A stretch of 46,826 nucleotides of DNA, taken from assembly GCA_949297055.1 (NCBI GenBank), contig CASFRI010000057.1:1-46826 (forward strand). Direction: 5' to 3'. The notes beneath the pieces were generated by a model. It saw only the letters and a list, made by a program, of their open reading frames with translations, did no database searches and was not told the origin of the DNA. The DNA is from an uncultured bacterium. GTDB lineage: Bacteria > Bacillota_I > Bacilli_A > RFN20 > CAG-826. Below are positions 18,045-26,745 of this stretch, in pieces (position 1 is the stretch's first letter; every line of letters begins with the position of its first letter). The position numbers were made by a program, and so were the translations under genes.

Positions 18045-19232
18045 CTAATTAGTAAATTTAATACGTGGATCAGCAATAGCTGTGATGATATCGCCTAACA
18101 AATAAGAGACGATAGAAATTAAAGCAGTGACGATGACGATTCCTTGCACAGCAAAGAAATCGTGCGCATTATTCGCATTAATTAACATGTCACCAATACC
18201 GTTAATGCCATAAATTCTTTCAATGTAGAAAGAACCTAGTAAAGCACCTAAAATAGCGGATGGAAAAGTACGAACGAGAGGAACGATAGCGTTTCTAAAA
18301 ACGTGAATACGAGTGATACGTCCTTCGCTTAAACCTTTCGCTCTAGCGAATTTAACATAATCTGCATTAAATTCATCGATCATGTAACGTCTTACCCAGA
18401 GAGCGATACCGGCCATACCAGTAAAACCAATTGTGAGCACTGGCGGTAACCAAGTCAAGAAATTATTGACATCATATCTTGCTGGTAAGAAGAAACCAGC
18501 GACGAAAATAGACATCCAAATGTAATAATAAGCCACCCCTGGGATTGCGTCGATTGAAATGATGTAAGCTTTACCTATTTTATCGACGATACCGTCTTTT
18601 CGTTTAGCCATGAGCATTCCTAAAGGATAGCCGAGGACAATTTGAACAATAGACGCACAAATACCAACTGGGAAAGAGACCATCATTTTCTCACCGATAT
18701 AATCGATGACGTAAACTGGTCCACTAGTTAAATCTGCAACATCACGAGAATAGATTTGGCCAAGGTCAAAAAGGAAGAATCGACAATCGGTGACGTTATT
18801 ATAATAAACACCATCGATAAGTAAGTTCGTCGATTGACATAAAGTTTTTGGAATTGGCATGATGTCATATAAGAATTGCATCAATTGTTCAAATGGCCCA
18901 CCAACGAAGCCCATTTGCTCTCTAAAAATTTCGCAGCGTGACTGAACGACCGCTTCAGGTAATTTTTGCCATGCGGTAGAAAATTGTGTCGTCAAACAAA
19001 GTTGATCGATATCGACAGTCGCACGAATTAAGAAGAACGTAACAATAATGGCAAGTAACACTGAGATAAGTGCCGAGCCAATACGTCTTAATGAATAACG
19101 AAGTAAAGGATGACCAAATATTCTTTGCACTGGTCCAGTCTTAAAAATCACTTGATGAGCGACAAGTTCGATGAACACTACCAAAGCGACAATTAAGAAT
19201 AAGATAGTATAAGAAACTAGATAAAATGACAT
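18045..19232 (-). CDS. oppB: Oligopeptide ABC transporter permease OppB
   Basis: A 395-residue permease, longer than the usual roughly 310-330. There is an extra N-terminal helix (about 5-30) before the normal first OppB helix (LRYSLRRIGSALISVLLAIIVTFFLIR). A large outer loop of about 110 residues contains four cysteines (QLCLT, SRCEIF, TLCQS, TDCRF) that could form two disulfides. The core permease has FPVGICASIVQIVLGYPLGMLMA and the EAA loop YVKFARAKGLSEGRITRIHVFRNAIVP. Ribosome site AAAGGA is present before ATG 19232. Confidence 0.93.
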   Translation of the reverse strand: MSFYLVSYTILFLIVALVVFIELVAHQVIFKTGPVQRIFGHPLLRYSLRRIGSALISVLLAIIVTFFLIRATVDIDQLCLTTQFSTAWQKLPEAVVQSRCEIFREQMGFVGGPFEQLMQFLYDIMPIPKTLCQSTNLLIDGVYYNNVTDCRFFLFDLGQIYSRDVADLTSGPVYVIDYIGEKMMVSFPVGICASIVQIVLGYPLGMLMAKRKDGIVDKIGKAYIISIDAIPGVAYYYIWMSIFVAGFFLPARYDVNNFLTWLPPVLTIGFTGMAGIALWVRRYMIDEFNADYVKFARAKGLSEGRITRIHVFRNAIVPLVRTFPSAILGALLGSFYIERIYGINGIGDMLINANNAHDFFAVQGIVIVTALISIVSYLLGDIITAIADPRIKFTN

Positions 19233-19279
19233 CGGTAATCCTTTCCTTTTCTAATAATAATTAATCTTGATAAATAAAC

Positions 19280-19314
19280 AAGGAAAAGAGAGAGCTAGGG
19301 AGACTAGCCCTCTC
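19280..19314 (-). terminator. Hairpin between oppA and oppB, partial terminator or processing site
   Basis: On the minus strand an 11-bp stem with one G-U pair (19304-19314 with 19288-19298) and a 5-nt loop, followed by TTTTCCTT. Placed right after oppA, it would allow more binding-protein mRNA than permease mRNA, as is common in opp operons. The weak T-run argues for leaky termination. Confidence 0.6.
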
Positions 19315-19329
19315 ATAAGTCCTTAATAA

Positions 19330-21684
19330 TTATTGAAATTGTTCGTCGTAAATGTAGACGTTACCAGTTTCAGCAATAGCTTCAGCTTTCAACGTTTCGA
19401 AAGTATTGACCATTTCTCTACGTTGTTCACCAGTTGGAGGTTCTAATAAGACCCACATACCAACAAGTTTAGAATTCGATAAACCATAACCAGTAGATGG
19501 AGATTCGTAGCCGATAGCGTTAGAAATAGATGCTCTATAGCCTTGACCTTGGTTATATAAAGGTAAGCAGATGTAAAGTTCATTTAAGAGCATGTATTCA
19601 GCTTGAGAGAAATAAGAGAATCTGGAGACATAGTCTTGATATTCTTCACGGCCTGCTCTTACGATTGCATCGTATTCAGCAAGAATGTTTTCCATATATT
19701 CAAGAGCAGTTCCTTCTTCATTTAAGCGATAGCCATCAACTTCATTATCGGTACCAGTCGTGAAAGCCATATCACCACCAGTCGTGTAAATGTTAAGGTA
19801 AGAAAGTGGATCGCCGTAATCAGCTTGCCAGCCCCAAACATTTAAATGACCATATGCAGAATTTGCAGCTTGACTCCAGTTATCTTGAGAAGTGAAATTA
19901 TCGTTATTGACGACGCGGAGTAAAGGATATTCATTTCCACTGCAGAGTGGCATTTCTTCAGTTACTTCACCTGCACGCACAGTGCAACCATTCGCACGAT
20001 TATTAAGTGAATTAGCCCAACGAGTATCTTCTCTCATACTATCGTCGGAGAAGCCACCTAAAGAAAGTTGTTCAACTTTAATAGGAAGTTTAATTTGATC
20101 TTGAGGATTTTGTTGGTTGTAAAGTTCAATTGCTTTTTCCGCTCTTTCACGGAGAGGAGTAATTTCATCAAGTGTTAAATTGACACCATCATATTGACCT
20201 GGTCTCAATTTTTCTCTAGCTTCTTCAGCTGTCATACCTTCTTGTTGACCATAATATTCATAATAATAGTCGGTGTAATCAGTGTCAGTATCATCAAAAA
20301 CAAAGTTTTCTGGCACTAAGGTATTAAGTTGAACTTGTTGTTGTTCTTCTAAGATTTCACCATGACGTAAATTGTAGACGGAGAAGTCAAGTGATCTTAA
20401 GAGTAATTCACGCACTTCTTGAATAGATAATGCAAGATTTGTGTTATGTAATTCTGCATCTGTTAATTCAGAACTTTGTGCGTCTGCGCTTGTTCCACCA
20501 TCCACTAAGTTAGGACGGTTAATATTTAAAGTCATTAACCAAGTATAAGAAATATTGTCGTAGAAACGAGAGTTGACAATAGGATCGTATGGATCTTGTA
20601 AAGAACCAGTTCCATCAGGACCAGAAATGTACTTATTCCAGCCTTCAATATCTTTAGAATTGAGAGTGAAACCATCAATTTCACCATTTTCGAAAGCGAT
20701 TCTTGCTGTATTTTCATTCGTCGCTTGTTCAGTGCTGATGATGTGATAAGTAACAGTATTTACGTGAACATTATCTTTGTCCCAATATTGTGGATTTTTC
20801 TCATAAACAATTTGACTGTCGTCAGATTCTTGTAAGAGATATGGTCCACAGTAAAGAATATAATCCGCACCACGTCCGAAATCGTTTGGATGAGCCGCTA
20901 AGAAATCAGCGTTCGTCGGTAAGAATGGCGAATAAGTAAGCATCGTTGGGAAGAAGTTTGCAGGTTCAGTTAGAGAATACACTAATTGACCTTGTTCATT
21001 CACACGAATGCCAACTCTTTCAAAATTGCCAATAGGTGTGACATCGTCCGCGCTAATGGTAACATTTTCGTGGAAGTTATCACGGATGTATTGTTGCATT
21101 CTAAGAGCTTTTTGGGTGTCAGTTCTTAATCTTTGAGCTTCAGTTGGATTAGTCGCAATTAAATATTGAACATAGGTGTAAGCTTGATATTCTTTAGTAC
21201 CTTCGATGAACATCGTCACCATGAAGGAAGTATCAGACATCGTCGAATAATCAAGAACACGTTTAGCAGTCGTAATCCAGTCTTCAGCTTTAACAAATTG
21301 CGGTTCACCAGCGCTATTGGTGTATTGTTTACCATCGTAAGTCATCCAAGGTACATTTTCGCGGATGGTGAAGGTAAATTCAGTCCAGTCATCACTGTGA
21401 GTAACATTTTTAGCAAGAGCTTTAACTAAACGACCATATTCATCGTTAGTGAGCAAACCATCAACAAAGTTAGCGATGTGGTTAGAGTTCGTTGCTTCTT
21501 GAGTTTTATGATAGTCGAGAGTATCGAATAACACTGTGTCAAACGCATCATATGTTAACTTCGCGGTCGCGCCAGGCATGTAAACACCAGTGACAGTTTG
21601 GGTTTCAATATTAGGACCACCGCAAGCAGTGAGAGCCATGATAGTAACGCCTAGAACCGAGGCTTTTAAACCTGATTTTTTCAT
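19330..21684 (-). CDS. oppA: Oligopeptide-binding lipoprotein OppA
   Basis: The extracellular solute-binding protein of the importer, family 5. A lipoprotein signal peptide ends in LTAC (Cys21), so the mature protein is lipid-anchored. Family blocks are visible: TWFTFTIRENVPW-like stretch (WTEFTFTIRENVPW), the GPYLLQESDDSQIVYEKNPQYWDKDNV motif typical of OppA, and GWQADYGDPLSYLNIYTTGG near the C-terminus. At 784 residues it is much longer than usual (about 540-600), with inserts around 390-480 and 540-600; the second has a Cys pair (GCTVRAGE...PLCSG). Ribosome site AAAGGAG precedes ATG 21684. Confidence 0.93.
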   Translation of the reverse strand: MKKSGLKASVLGVTIMALTACGGPNIETQTVTGVYMPGATAKLTYDAFDTVLFDTLDYHKTQEATNSNHIANFVDGLLTNDEYGRLVKALAKNVTHSDDWTEFTFTIRENVPWMTYDGKQYTNSAGEPQFVKAEDWITTAKRVLDYSTMSDTSFMVTMFIEGTKEYQAYTYVQYLIATNPTEAQRLRTDTQKALRMQQYIRDNFHENVTISADDVTPIGNFERVGIRVNEQGQLVYSLTEPANFFPTMLTYSPFLPTNADFLAAHPNDFGRGADYILYCGPYLLQESDDSQIVYEKNPQYWDKDNVHVNTVTYHIISTEQATNENTARIAFENGEIDGFTLNSKDIEGWNKYISGPDGTGSLQDPYDPIVNSRFYDNISYTWLMTLNINRPNLVDGGTSADAQSSELTDAELHNTNLALSIQEVRELLLRSLDFSVYNLRHGEILEEQQQVQLNTLVPENFVFDDTDTDYTDYYYEYYGQQEGMTAEEAREKLRPGQYDGVNLTLDEITPLRERAEKAIELYNQQNPQDQIKLPIKVEQLSLGGFSDDSMREDTRWANSLNNRANGCTVRAGEVTEEMPLCSGNEYPLLRVVNNDNFTSQDNWSQAANSAYGHLNVWGWQADYGDPLSYLNIYTTGGDMAFTTGTDNEVDGYRLNEEGTALEYMENILAEYDAIVRAGREEYQDYVSRFSYFSQAEYMLLNELYICLPLYNQGQGYRASISNAIGYESPSTGYGLSNSKLVGMWVLLEPPTGEQRREMVNTFETLKAEAIAETGNVYIYDEQFQ

Positions 21685-21726
21685 GTTTGTTTCTCCTTTC
21701 GTAAACTAATCTTTTGAAAGATTATG

Positions 21727-21760
21727 CGTAATGATATCACTTTACGTATGTATGACGCAA
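21727..21760 (-). promoter_or_regulatory. Probable opp promoter with inverted repeat
   Basis: Minus strand: TTGCGT (21755-21760), 18-nt spacer, TATCAT (21731-21736). The segment 21727-21746 has CGTAA/TTACG arms 10 nt apart that overlap the -10, which could be an operator. Assignment is tentative. Confidence 0.4.
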
Positions 21761-21815
21761 CAAAAAATATTAAAAAAAAATAAATAGCGATACAAATAGT
21801 TAAAATTAACTAAAG

Positions 21816-22187
21816 TTAAAAAGGCAAATTTCCACCGTTATTTGCACTTATAATTTCTAAAACTAATGCCAAAATTAAAGTTACTATGGCGGCTAAAAAT
21901 AGAGGCGTGCGAAACTTCCAAGCTTGATCTTTTTTATCTTGAGGAAGCTTTTCATTCCACTGTTTTGTCTTGTGTCGATACTTACCGATAATAATTTCTC
22001 CACCAACGAAACCAATCAGTATAAAGATGAAACCAAAAGCACATAACATAAAGATGTAATTCCAGGGATTAATAGTTGGAAAATTATAAATGATGATGAA
22101 GTGTTGAATAAAAGACACTCCCGCACTCAAAAGTATCAAGATGCTAGCGACAAGATAAGTTTTCCAATTTTTTAAAGATGTTTTCAT
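21816..22187 (-). CDS. Small three-helix membrane protein, unknown function
   Basis: A 123-residue protein with three hydrophobic helices (about 10-33, 42-66 and 95-115) and a charged loop (KYRHKTKQWNEKLPQDKKDQ) between the second and third. No family is recognised. No ribosome site precedes ATG 22187. It is divergent from the TupA-like gene across 39 nt and lies upstream of opp, reading in the same direction. Confidence 0.6.
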   Translation of the reverse strand: MKTSLKNWKTYLVASILILLSAGVSFIQHFIIIYNFPTINPWNYIFMLCAFGFIFILIGFVGGEIIIGKYRHKTKQWNEKLPQDKKDQAWKFRTPLFLAAIVTLILALVLEIISANNGGNLPF

Positions 22188-22214
22188 ATCGTTTATTTTT
22201 ACCGCATTAAATAA

Positions 22215-22227
22215 TATACTAATCGTA
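22215..22227 (+). promoter_or_regulatory. -10 box placing transcription start at the ATG
   Basis: TATACT at 22215-22220 followed by only 6 nt before ATG 22227, with no ribosome site. This is consistent with a leaderless transcript. The -35 is weak (TTTATT, 22192-22197). Confidence 0.5.
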
Positions 22228-23141
22228 TGGCAAATCCAAATCTTAAAGAAAATAAATTGAAAAGAGTTATCGCTTTACCCTTTAGAGGAATAATTCGTAG
22301 GTTGTCACCTATTAGTTATGTAAAGTTGCAATATCGCTATATCACTCACCATAAATTAAATTTAAAAAACCCTGTGCGGTACACCGAAAAACTACAATAT
22401 TTAAGATTATTCGTTTATCCTTACGATCAAAAATATTCTGACCTTGCTGGTCGTGTCTTAGCAAGAGAACACATTAAAAATTTAGGTTATGAACATTTAC
22501 TCATTCCAATATATGGCGTGTTCGATAAATTTGATGATATTGATTTTTATAAGTTACCAAACAAATTCGTTATGAAATGTTCACATGCTTCCGGGTTTAA
22601 TGAAATCGTTTTAGATAAAAATAAAATCGATCTGAAATCGCTAAAAAAGAAATTTGATAAATATCTTCGCACCGATAAAGGTAAGATTTGGGTCGAAAGA
22701 CATTATTCACACATTAAACCACAAATAATTATCGAAAAATATTTAGAAGAAAAAAATAAGCTACCTACCGAATATAAAATTCATGTCTTTAATGGCAAAG
22801 CTAAATATTTATACGTCGTTAGAGACCGCGGCATCGACATCCGTTACGATAATCTTTACATCGACTGGACAAGATTTGATGGAGCACAATTTAACGGATG
22901 GAAAAGTGGTGATATTACACCAGAAAAACCGCAAAACTTCGACGAATTAGTGAAAATTGCTGAAAATATCGCTAAAGATGTCGTCTTTTGTCGCGTCGAT
23001 TTATTCGACGTCAATGGAAAGATTTATTTTAACGAAATGACCTTTACACCTGCAAAAGGAACTTTGATTTTTGATGATGATAACGCCGACTTTGAAATAG
23101 GAAAGTGGCTTGATATAAGTGAATATTTAAAAAAGAAATGA
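22227..23141 (+). CDS. TupA-like ATP-grasp protein
   Basis: A 304-residue protein of the TupA-like ATP-grasp family, found in capsule, teichuronopeptide and exopolysaccharide clusters, where members are thought to ligate amino acids to glycans. Family features are the opening KLQYRYITHHKLNLKNPVRYTEKLQYLRL, KFVMKCSHASGFN (ATP-binding strand), IIIEKYLEEKNKLPTEYKIHVFNGK and the metal-binding end VVFCRVDLFDVNGKIYFNEMTFTPAKG. It contains no membrane segment. Substrate is unknown. Its role probably ties to the glycosyltransferases and flippase at 7.5-12.5 kb, separated from them by the opp operon. Confidence 0.85.
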   Translation: MANPNLKENKLKRVIALPFRGIIRRLSPISYVKLQYRYITHHKLNLKNPVRYTEKLQYLRLFVYPYDQKYSDLAGRVLAREHIKNLGYEHLLIPIYGVFDKFDDIDFYKLPNKFVMKCSHASGFNEIVLDKNKIDLKSLKKKFDKYLRTDKGKIWVERHYSHIKPQIIIEKYLEEKNKLPTEYKIHVFNGKAKYLYVVRDRGIDIRYDNLYIDWTRFDGAQFNGWKSGDITPEKPQNFDELVKIAENIAKDVVFCRVDLFDVNGKIYFNEMTFTPAKGTLIFDDDNADFEIGKWLDISEYLKKK

Positions 23142-23186
23142 GCCCGCCTTGGACCCATTTATAATTTAGCGATAACAACACTACTT

Positions 23187-24128
23187 CTAATACCAATTTG
23201 CGAACGGGAAATTAACTTCGTAAGCAAGAACGTTGAAAGTATCTAATGTGACGCCTTCTGCATTAGGAATTTTTACCAAATCGTAACGTAAGCCAAAGCC
23301 GACGATACGGCTAGAAATTTCTTCTAATGCAATGTCAGCGTAAAATCCTGCAAAACAATAATCTCGATGTATATCGCCCATGTCAGCTTTAATTTCAATA
23401 TTGCTTAATTTAAAAGCATGACGAACATAAGGTTTATCGCTAGTGGTCCCTCCACGGACATATAGATCAAAATATAAATCTATGACAAAAGGACTATCCC
23501 ATCCAACTGTTCCATTTGACGTGTTTGTGGCCCCTCTTAAATTAACGGCAAAGAAATTATTAAGTGAAAGCGAATCAGAAATAGAAGGATAAGAAGAATG
23601 TAAACTTAATTCTTTTGGAAACTTCATATTAAATCCACCTTCCAAATTTTCATCACGTATCATATCTTTTTTAACTTCATCATAAGTGTAGCCTTTATCG
23701 GCAAATTGGATACGTCTAAAAACCCCTTCACCATCGCAGAAGATGTAGCCATCAAATAATCGAGATAAGATGCCAGTCGAAGCGAAGGAAGGCTGGGCCC
23801 TCGTAATTTTCATCGTCGCACCATATTCTTTTCCGTAGTAGGAAGGATTATTATAGTAATCCTCTTCGTAACTTAAATCTTCATATTTATTAAATTCGTA
23901 GAAGTTAGGATCATTTACGCCTTTAAAGTAAGTGCCTTCTTCTAAAGTATGATCGATCGTATCGTAACTATCGCTAGCAAAATCTTTTTCTTGGAAGATA
24001 TTAAGTTTAAATTCTTCGATGGAAGTATGATTGTAATCCGTATTGCTATAAGTCTTAACGCATGAGGTTAAAGATAATAACAAAGAGAAAGTTGAAATTA
24101 GAAAGATAACTCTTTTATTTTTCATCAT
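23187..24128 (-). CDS. Lipoprotein, unknown function
   Basis: A 313-residue protein with a lipoprotein signal peptide: basic start MMKNKR, hydrophobic stretch, lipobox LTSC (Cys23). The mature part has no family I recognise; it is rich in Tyr, Asp and Asn with a beta-type pattern. The start ATG 24128 is preceded by GAGGAGG at 6-nt spacing and lies inside the end of the upstream membrane-protein gene (14-nt overlap), so the two are co-translated. Partnership with the Wzy-like protein is likely but its nature is unknown. Confidence 0.7.
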   Translation of the reverse strand: MMKNKRVIFLISTFSLLLSLTSCVKTYSNTDYNHTSIEEFKLNIFQEKDFASDSYDTIDHTLEEGTYFKGVNDPNFYEFNKYEDLSYEEDYYNNPSYYGKEYGATMKITRAQPSFASTGILSRLFDGYIFCDGEGVFRRIQFADKGYTYDEVKKDMIRDENLEGGFNMKFPKELSLHSSYPSISDSLSLNNFFAVNLRGATNTSNGTVGWDSPFVIDLYFDLYVRGGTTSDKPYVRHAFKLSNIEIKADMGDIHRDYCFAGFYADIALEEISSRIVGFGLRYDLVKIPNAEGVTLDTFNVLAYEVNFPFANWY

Positions 24129-25593
24129 GTTTTTCCTCCTCAATTTCATCGAAGATAGATGTATCTAAAAAAGATTTAATTTCGACACTTTTTTCTTCCG
24201 CTGGAACATCATCGACCTTTTCTTCACTTAAGGGAGTAGCTTCTTTTAACTCTAAGTCTTTGGCCTTTCTTGCATAAGTAAAACTATAACCGATGAAGAA
24301 GAAGGCGACGAGAGTAAGTGGGAAAGTAGAATAAGACATGTAACGACCTTCGACAGTGTAAGGAATGCTTTGATAGAAGAATAAAGTGTAGACGAAATAA
24401 CTTGCCACGAATAAGACGATCATCATCTTGACGTGCATCGGACCTTTTCCAAATTTTAGATAACGTTGTAAGGAGATGAAAGCGAAGACGATGAAAGTAA
24501 TCAAAGAGATGAAAGCGAAGAAACCAGCTTCGTTAATGACATCGAATATAAATGAACCAGTCCCATGACCATAAGTTCTCGTCGAGCCAAATAAGAAGCC
24601 TATCACTCCACCATTGTTGAAATTGGAGATGTTATTAGAGAAATCTAACACTAGTTTGATGTTTTGAGCGTAACGATTTTCGTTGAACAAATAATTTAAT
24701 AAACCATTACTGGAAATGAACGATTTTAAAGATTCAAATGAATTCCCCGACTGGGCGTTCATAATTAAGATGACGAAGACGATGAGGAATAACGCTAAGG
24801 CTAGGATAGCAAGAACATTGATGATCCAACGTCCAATATTATTTTTCTTCACGAAACGGACGTAGAGAGCAAAAAGTAAGCCTACGAATAAGACGATTAA
24901 CGGTTTAAAAGATGGAGTAAAAATAAGTGTAAGAAGACCTAAACCACCAAAGATGGCAAATAAAACAAATCTTTTTAAATTCTTCCTTGGAGAAATAAAT
25001 AATAATGCTGGAAGACAAGACGCTAAGACGAGAGCGTAAACGTTAACAAAATTAATATCCATCATCTGAGCATTCGTAATTTGAGAAATCCATAGCCCAA
25101 TATCAGAAAGAAGTAACATCTCACCATCGTAATAAATGTAGCGACCTGAGTAAATTTCGCTATAGAATGGTCCATAATTCGCTAAGGTGACAATTAAAGA
25201 TATAGAAGTGATGAACGCTAAAGCGCCAAACAAGACGAGCAACGTCGTTTCCATCTTAAAATCTTTATCTTGCTTTAAAGATATACCAGCAAAGATGAAA
25301 GATAATGGTCCAACAAAAGACACTAAGATTGATAAAATATTTGAATTAGTGATAAAAAAACGAGAGAAAGCAGTAAAACAAATATAAAGAATAAAAGGAA
25401 TAGTGAAAAGCAGTAACGCTAATTTATCTTTCTTTTCAAAAAGAATGACGTAAGGAATTAAAAATATCGCTCCTAGAAAACCTAAGATAATCCAAATTTC
25501 AGAAAAGTCGCCTAAGTTTATTGCCACTAAGGCTAATATTTCCATGAAGAGGAAGCCGATGAATGAGCCATTTCGTTTGATAAAATTAAGCAT
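24115..25593 (-). CDS. Polytopic membrane protein, O-antigen polymerase/ligase-like
   Basis: A 492-residue protein with about 12 membrane helices and an acidic cytoplasmic tail (from about 440). A large outer loop between late helices contains the FLFGSTRTYGHGTGSFIFDVINEAGFFAF segment, resembling the Wzy/WaaL region in which an invariant Arg/His-containing loop precedes xxExGxxG. With the nearby flippase, glycosyltransferases and TupA-like gene, a glycan polymerase or ligase is reasonable; similarity is weak and by eye. Ribosome site GAGG lies 7 nt before ATG 25593. Upstream, an extended -10 TGTTATGAT sits near 25632. Confidence 0.55.
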   Translation of the reverse strand: MLNFIKRNGSFIGFLFMEILALVAINLGDFSEIWIILGFLGAIFLIPYVILFEKKDKLALLLFTIPFILYICFTAFSRFFITNSNILSILVSFVGPLSFIFAGISLKQDKDFKMETTLLVLFGALAFITSISLIVTLANYGPFYSEIYSGRYIYYDGEMLLLSDIGLWISQITNAQMMDINFVNVYALVLASCLPALLFISPRKNLKRFVLFAIFGGLGLLTLIFTPSFKPLIVLFVGLLFALYVRFVKKNNIGRWIINVLAILALALFLIVFVILIMNAQSGNSFESLKSFISSNGLLNYLFNENRYAQNIKLVLDFSNNISNFNNGGVIGFLFGSTRTYGHGTGSFIFDVINEAGFFAFISLITFIVFAFISLQRYLKFGKGPMHVKMMIVLFVASYFVYTLFFYQSIPYTVEGRYMSYSTFPLTLVAFFFIGYSFTYARKAKDLELKEATPLSEEKVDDVPAEEKSVEIKSFLDTSIFDEIEEEKHDEK

Positions 25594-25655
25594 ATGAAGT
25601 CCTCATCTTTTTTTCTACTTTTTTTATCATAACACAAAATAAGTGTAAATTTTAA

Positions 25656-25856
25656 TTAAAAGAAACGACGGTCAGCCTTATGTCTAAAATAGATTTCTTG
25701 CATCCTTTTTAAAGAAACTTTATTCTTACCTTTTTCTAAAGTCGGATTAGCTTCTTGTTTTATATCTACTTGCCAACCACAAACCGGGCAAAAACCCGTT
25801 AAATTACCTTCGACACGCGTAAATTCACCACAACAAGGACAAGGTTTTAATGCCAT
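25656..25856 (-). CDS. CPCC-type cysteine-rich zinc-ribbon protein
   Basis: A 66-residue protein with KPCPCCGEF (Cys6, 8, 9) and FCPVCGWQVD (Cys23, 26), then an N-P-x-x-G-x-NKVSL segment: the pattern of the Cys-rich CPCC family. It probably binds one zinc ion; function is unknown. It lies 4 nt after the patatin gene and reads the same way, so it is likely co-transcribed. Confidence 0.8.
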   Translation of the reverse strand: MALKPCPCCGEFTRVEGNLTGFCPVCGWQVDIKQEANPTLEKGKNKVSLKRMQEIYFRHKADRRFF

Positions 25857-25860
25857 ATAA

Positions 25861-26745
25861 TTAATCTTTCTTGGATAAATATTCCTTTAAATATTTTAAA
25901 CTATTTTTTGCATCGTTTTTACCCATCTCATAAGTAAGATCGAGATTCTTTTCATCTTTATCGCTCGCTAAGACATTATTGATAGGAGGAATTGGGCTAC
26001 TTGGTGCAATAAGAAATAATTTATGTTCTTTTTCATACTCATAAAGATCTTCTAAATTTTTATTATACTGTAGTGGATAGTCATATATCCTCTTAGCGAA
26101 ATTAGGATATTTAGCGAACCTTAGACAAGCAAGTTTGGTCATGTTAGAATTTTGTTTTTTATTAACATCTGCACGATAACTTCTATCACGTGTAGATACG
26201 ACGCATACTTTTGTCGCGCCATCTTCTATTGCTTTTTTAAAGGGAATGCCATCAGAGTAGCCACCATCAAGATAATAATCGTCACCAATTTTAACTCTTT
26301 GTGACACAATAGCGATGCTACTTGAAGCTTTAGAAGCTAAAAACATATCATCATTTTTATAATTATAAAAGTAACTAGGATTTCCTGTTCTAAGATTTGT
26401 CGCGACATAACAAATTTCAATATTTGTATTATTAAAAGTATTAAAATCAAAAGGCCATTCGTCTTTTAAATATTCAAAAAACATATATTGAAAATTAAAA
26501 AAACTACGATACTTCACTAAGTTTAGAATTGAAGCAAGTTTATGATTAGATAACGAATCTTTTAATAAACGATAGGAACGATTTTTTTGTTTTGTTACAT
26601 AAGAAAAAGTACATAATGAGCCAGCACTTACTCCAATAACATAATCAAATTCGATACCTTCTTCTAAAAAAGTATCTAAAACACCTGCGGTGTAAGCACA
26701 ACGAAGCGCTCCGCCTTGTAACACTAATGCGCGCTTTTCTTTCAT
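25861..26745 (-). CDS. Patatin-like phospholipase
   Basis: A 294-residue serine lipid acyl hydrolase of the RssA/YchK type. Oxyanion loop LQGGALRCAY (9-18), nucleophile elbow GVSAG with Ser40, and catalytic Asp in LDGGYSDG (Asp160) are all present. No signal peptide, so cytoplasmic or membrane-associated. It overlaps the upstream GH13 gene by 4 nt. Substrate lipids are unknown. Confidence 0.92.
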   Translation of the reverse strand: MKEKRALVLQGGALRCAYTAGVLDTFLEEGIEFDYVIGVSAGSLCTFSYVTKQKNRSYRLLKDSLSNHKLASILNLVKYRSFFNFQYMFFEYLKDEWPFDFNTFNNTNIEICYVATNLRTGNPSYFYNYKNDDMFLASKASSSIAIVSQRVKIGDDYYLDGGYSDGIPFKKAIEDGATKVCVVSTRDRSYRADVNKKQNSNMTKLACLRFAKYPNFAKRIYDYPLQYNKNLEDLYEYEKEHKLFLIAPSSPIPPINNVLASDKDEKNLDLTYEMGKNDAKNSLKYLKEYLSKKD

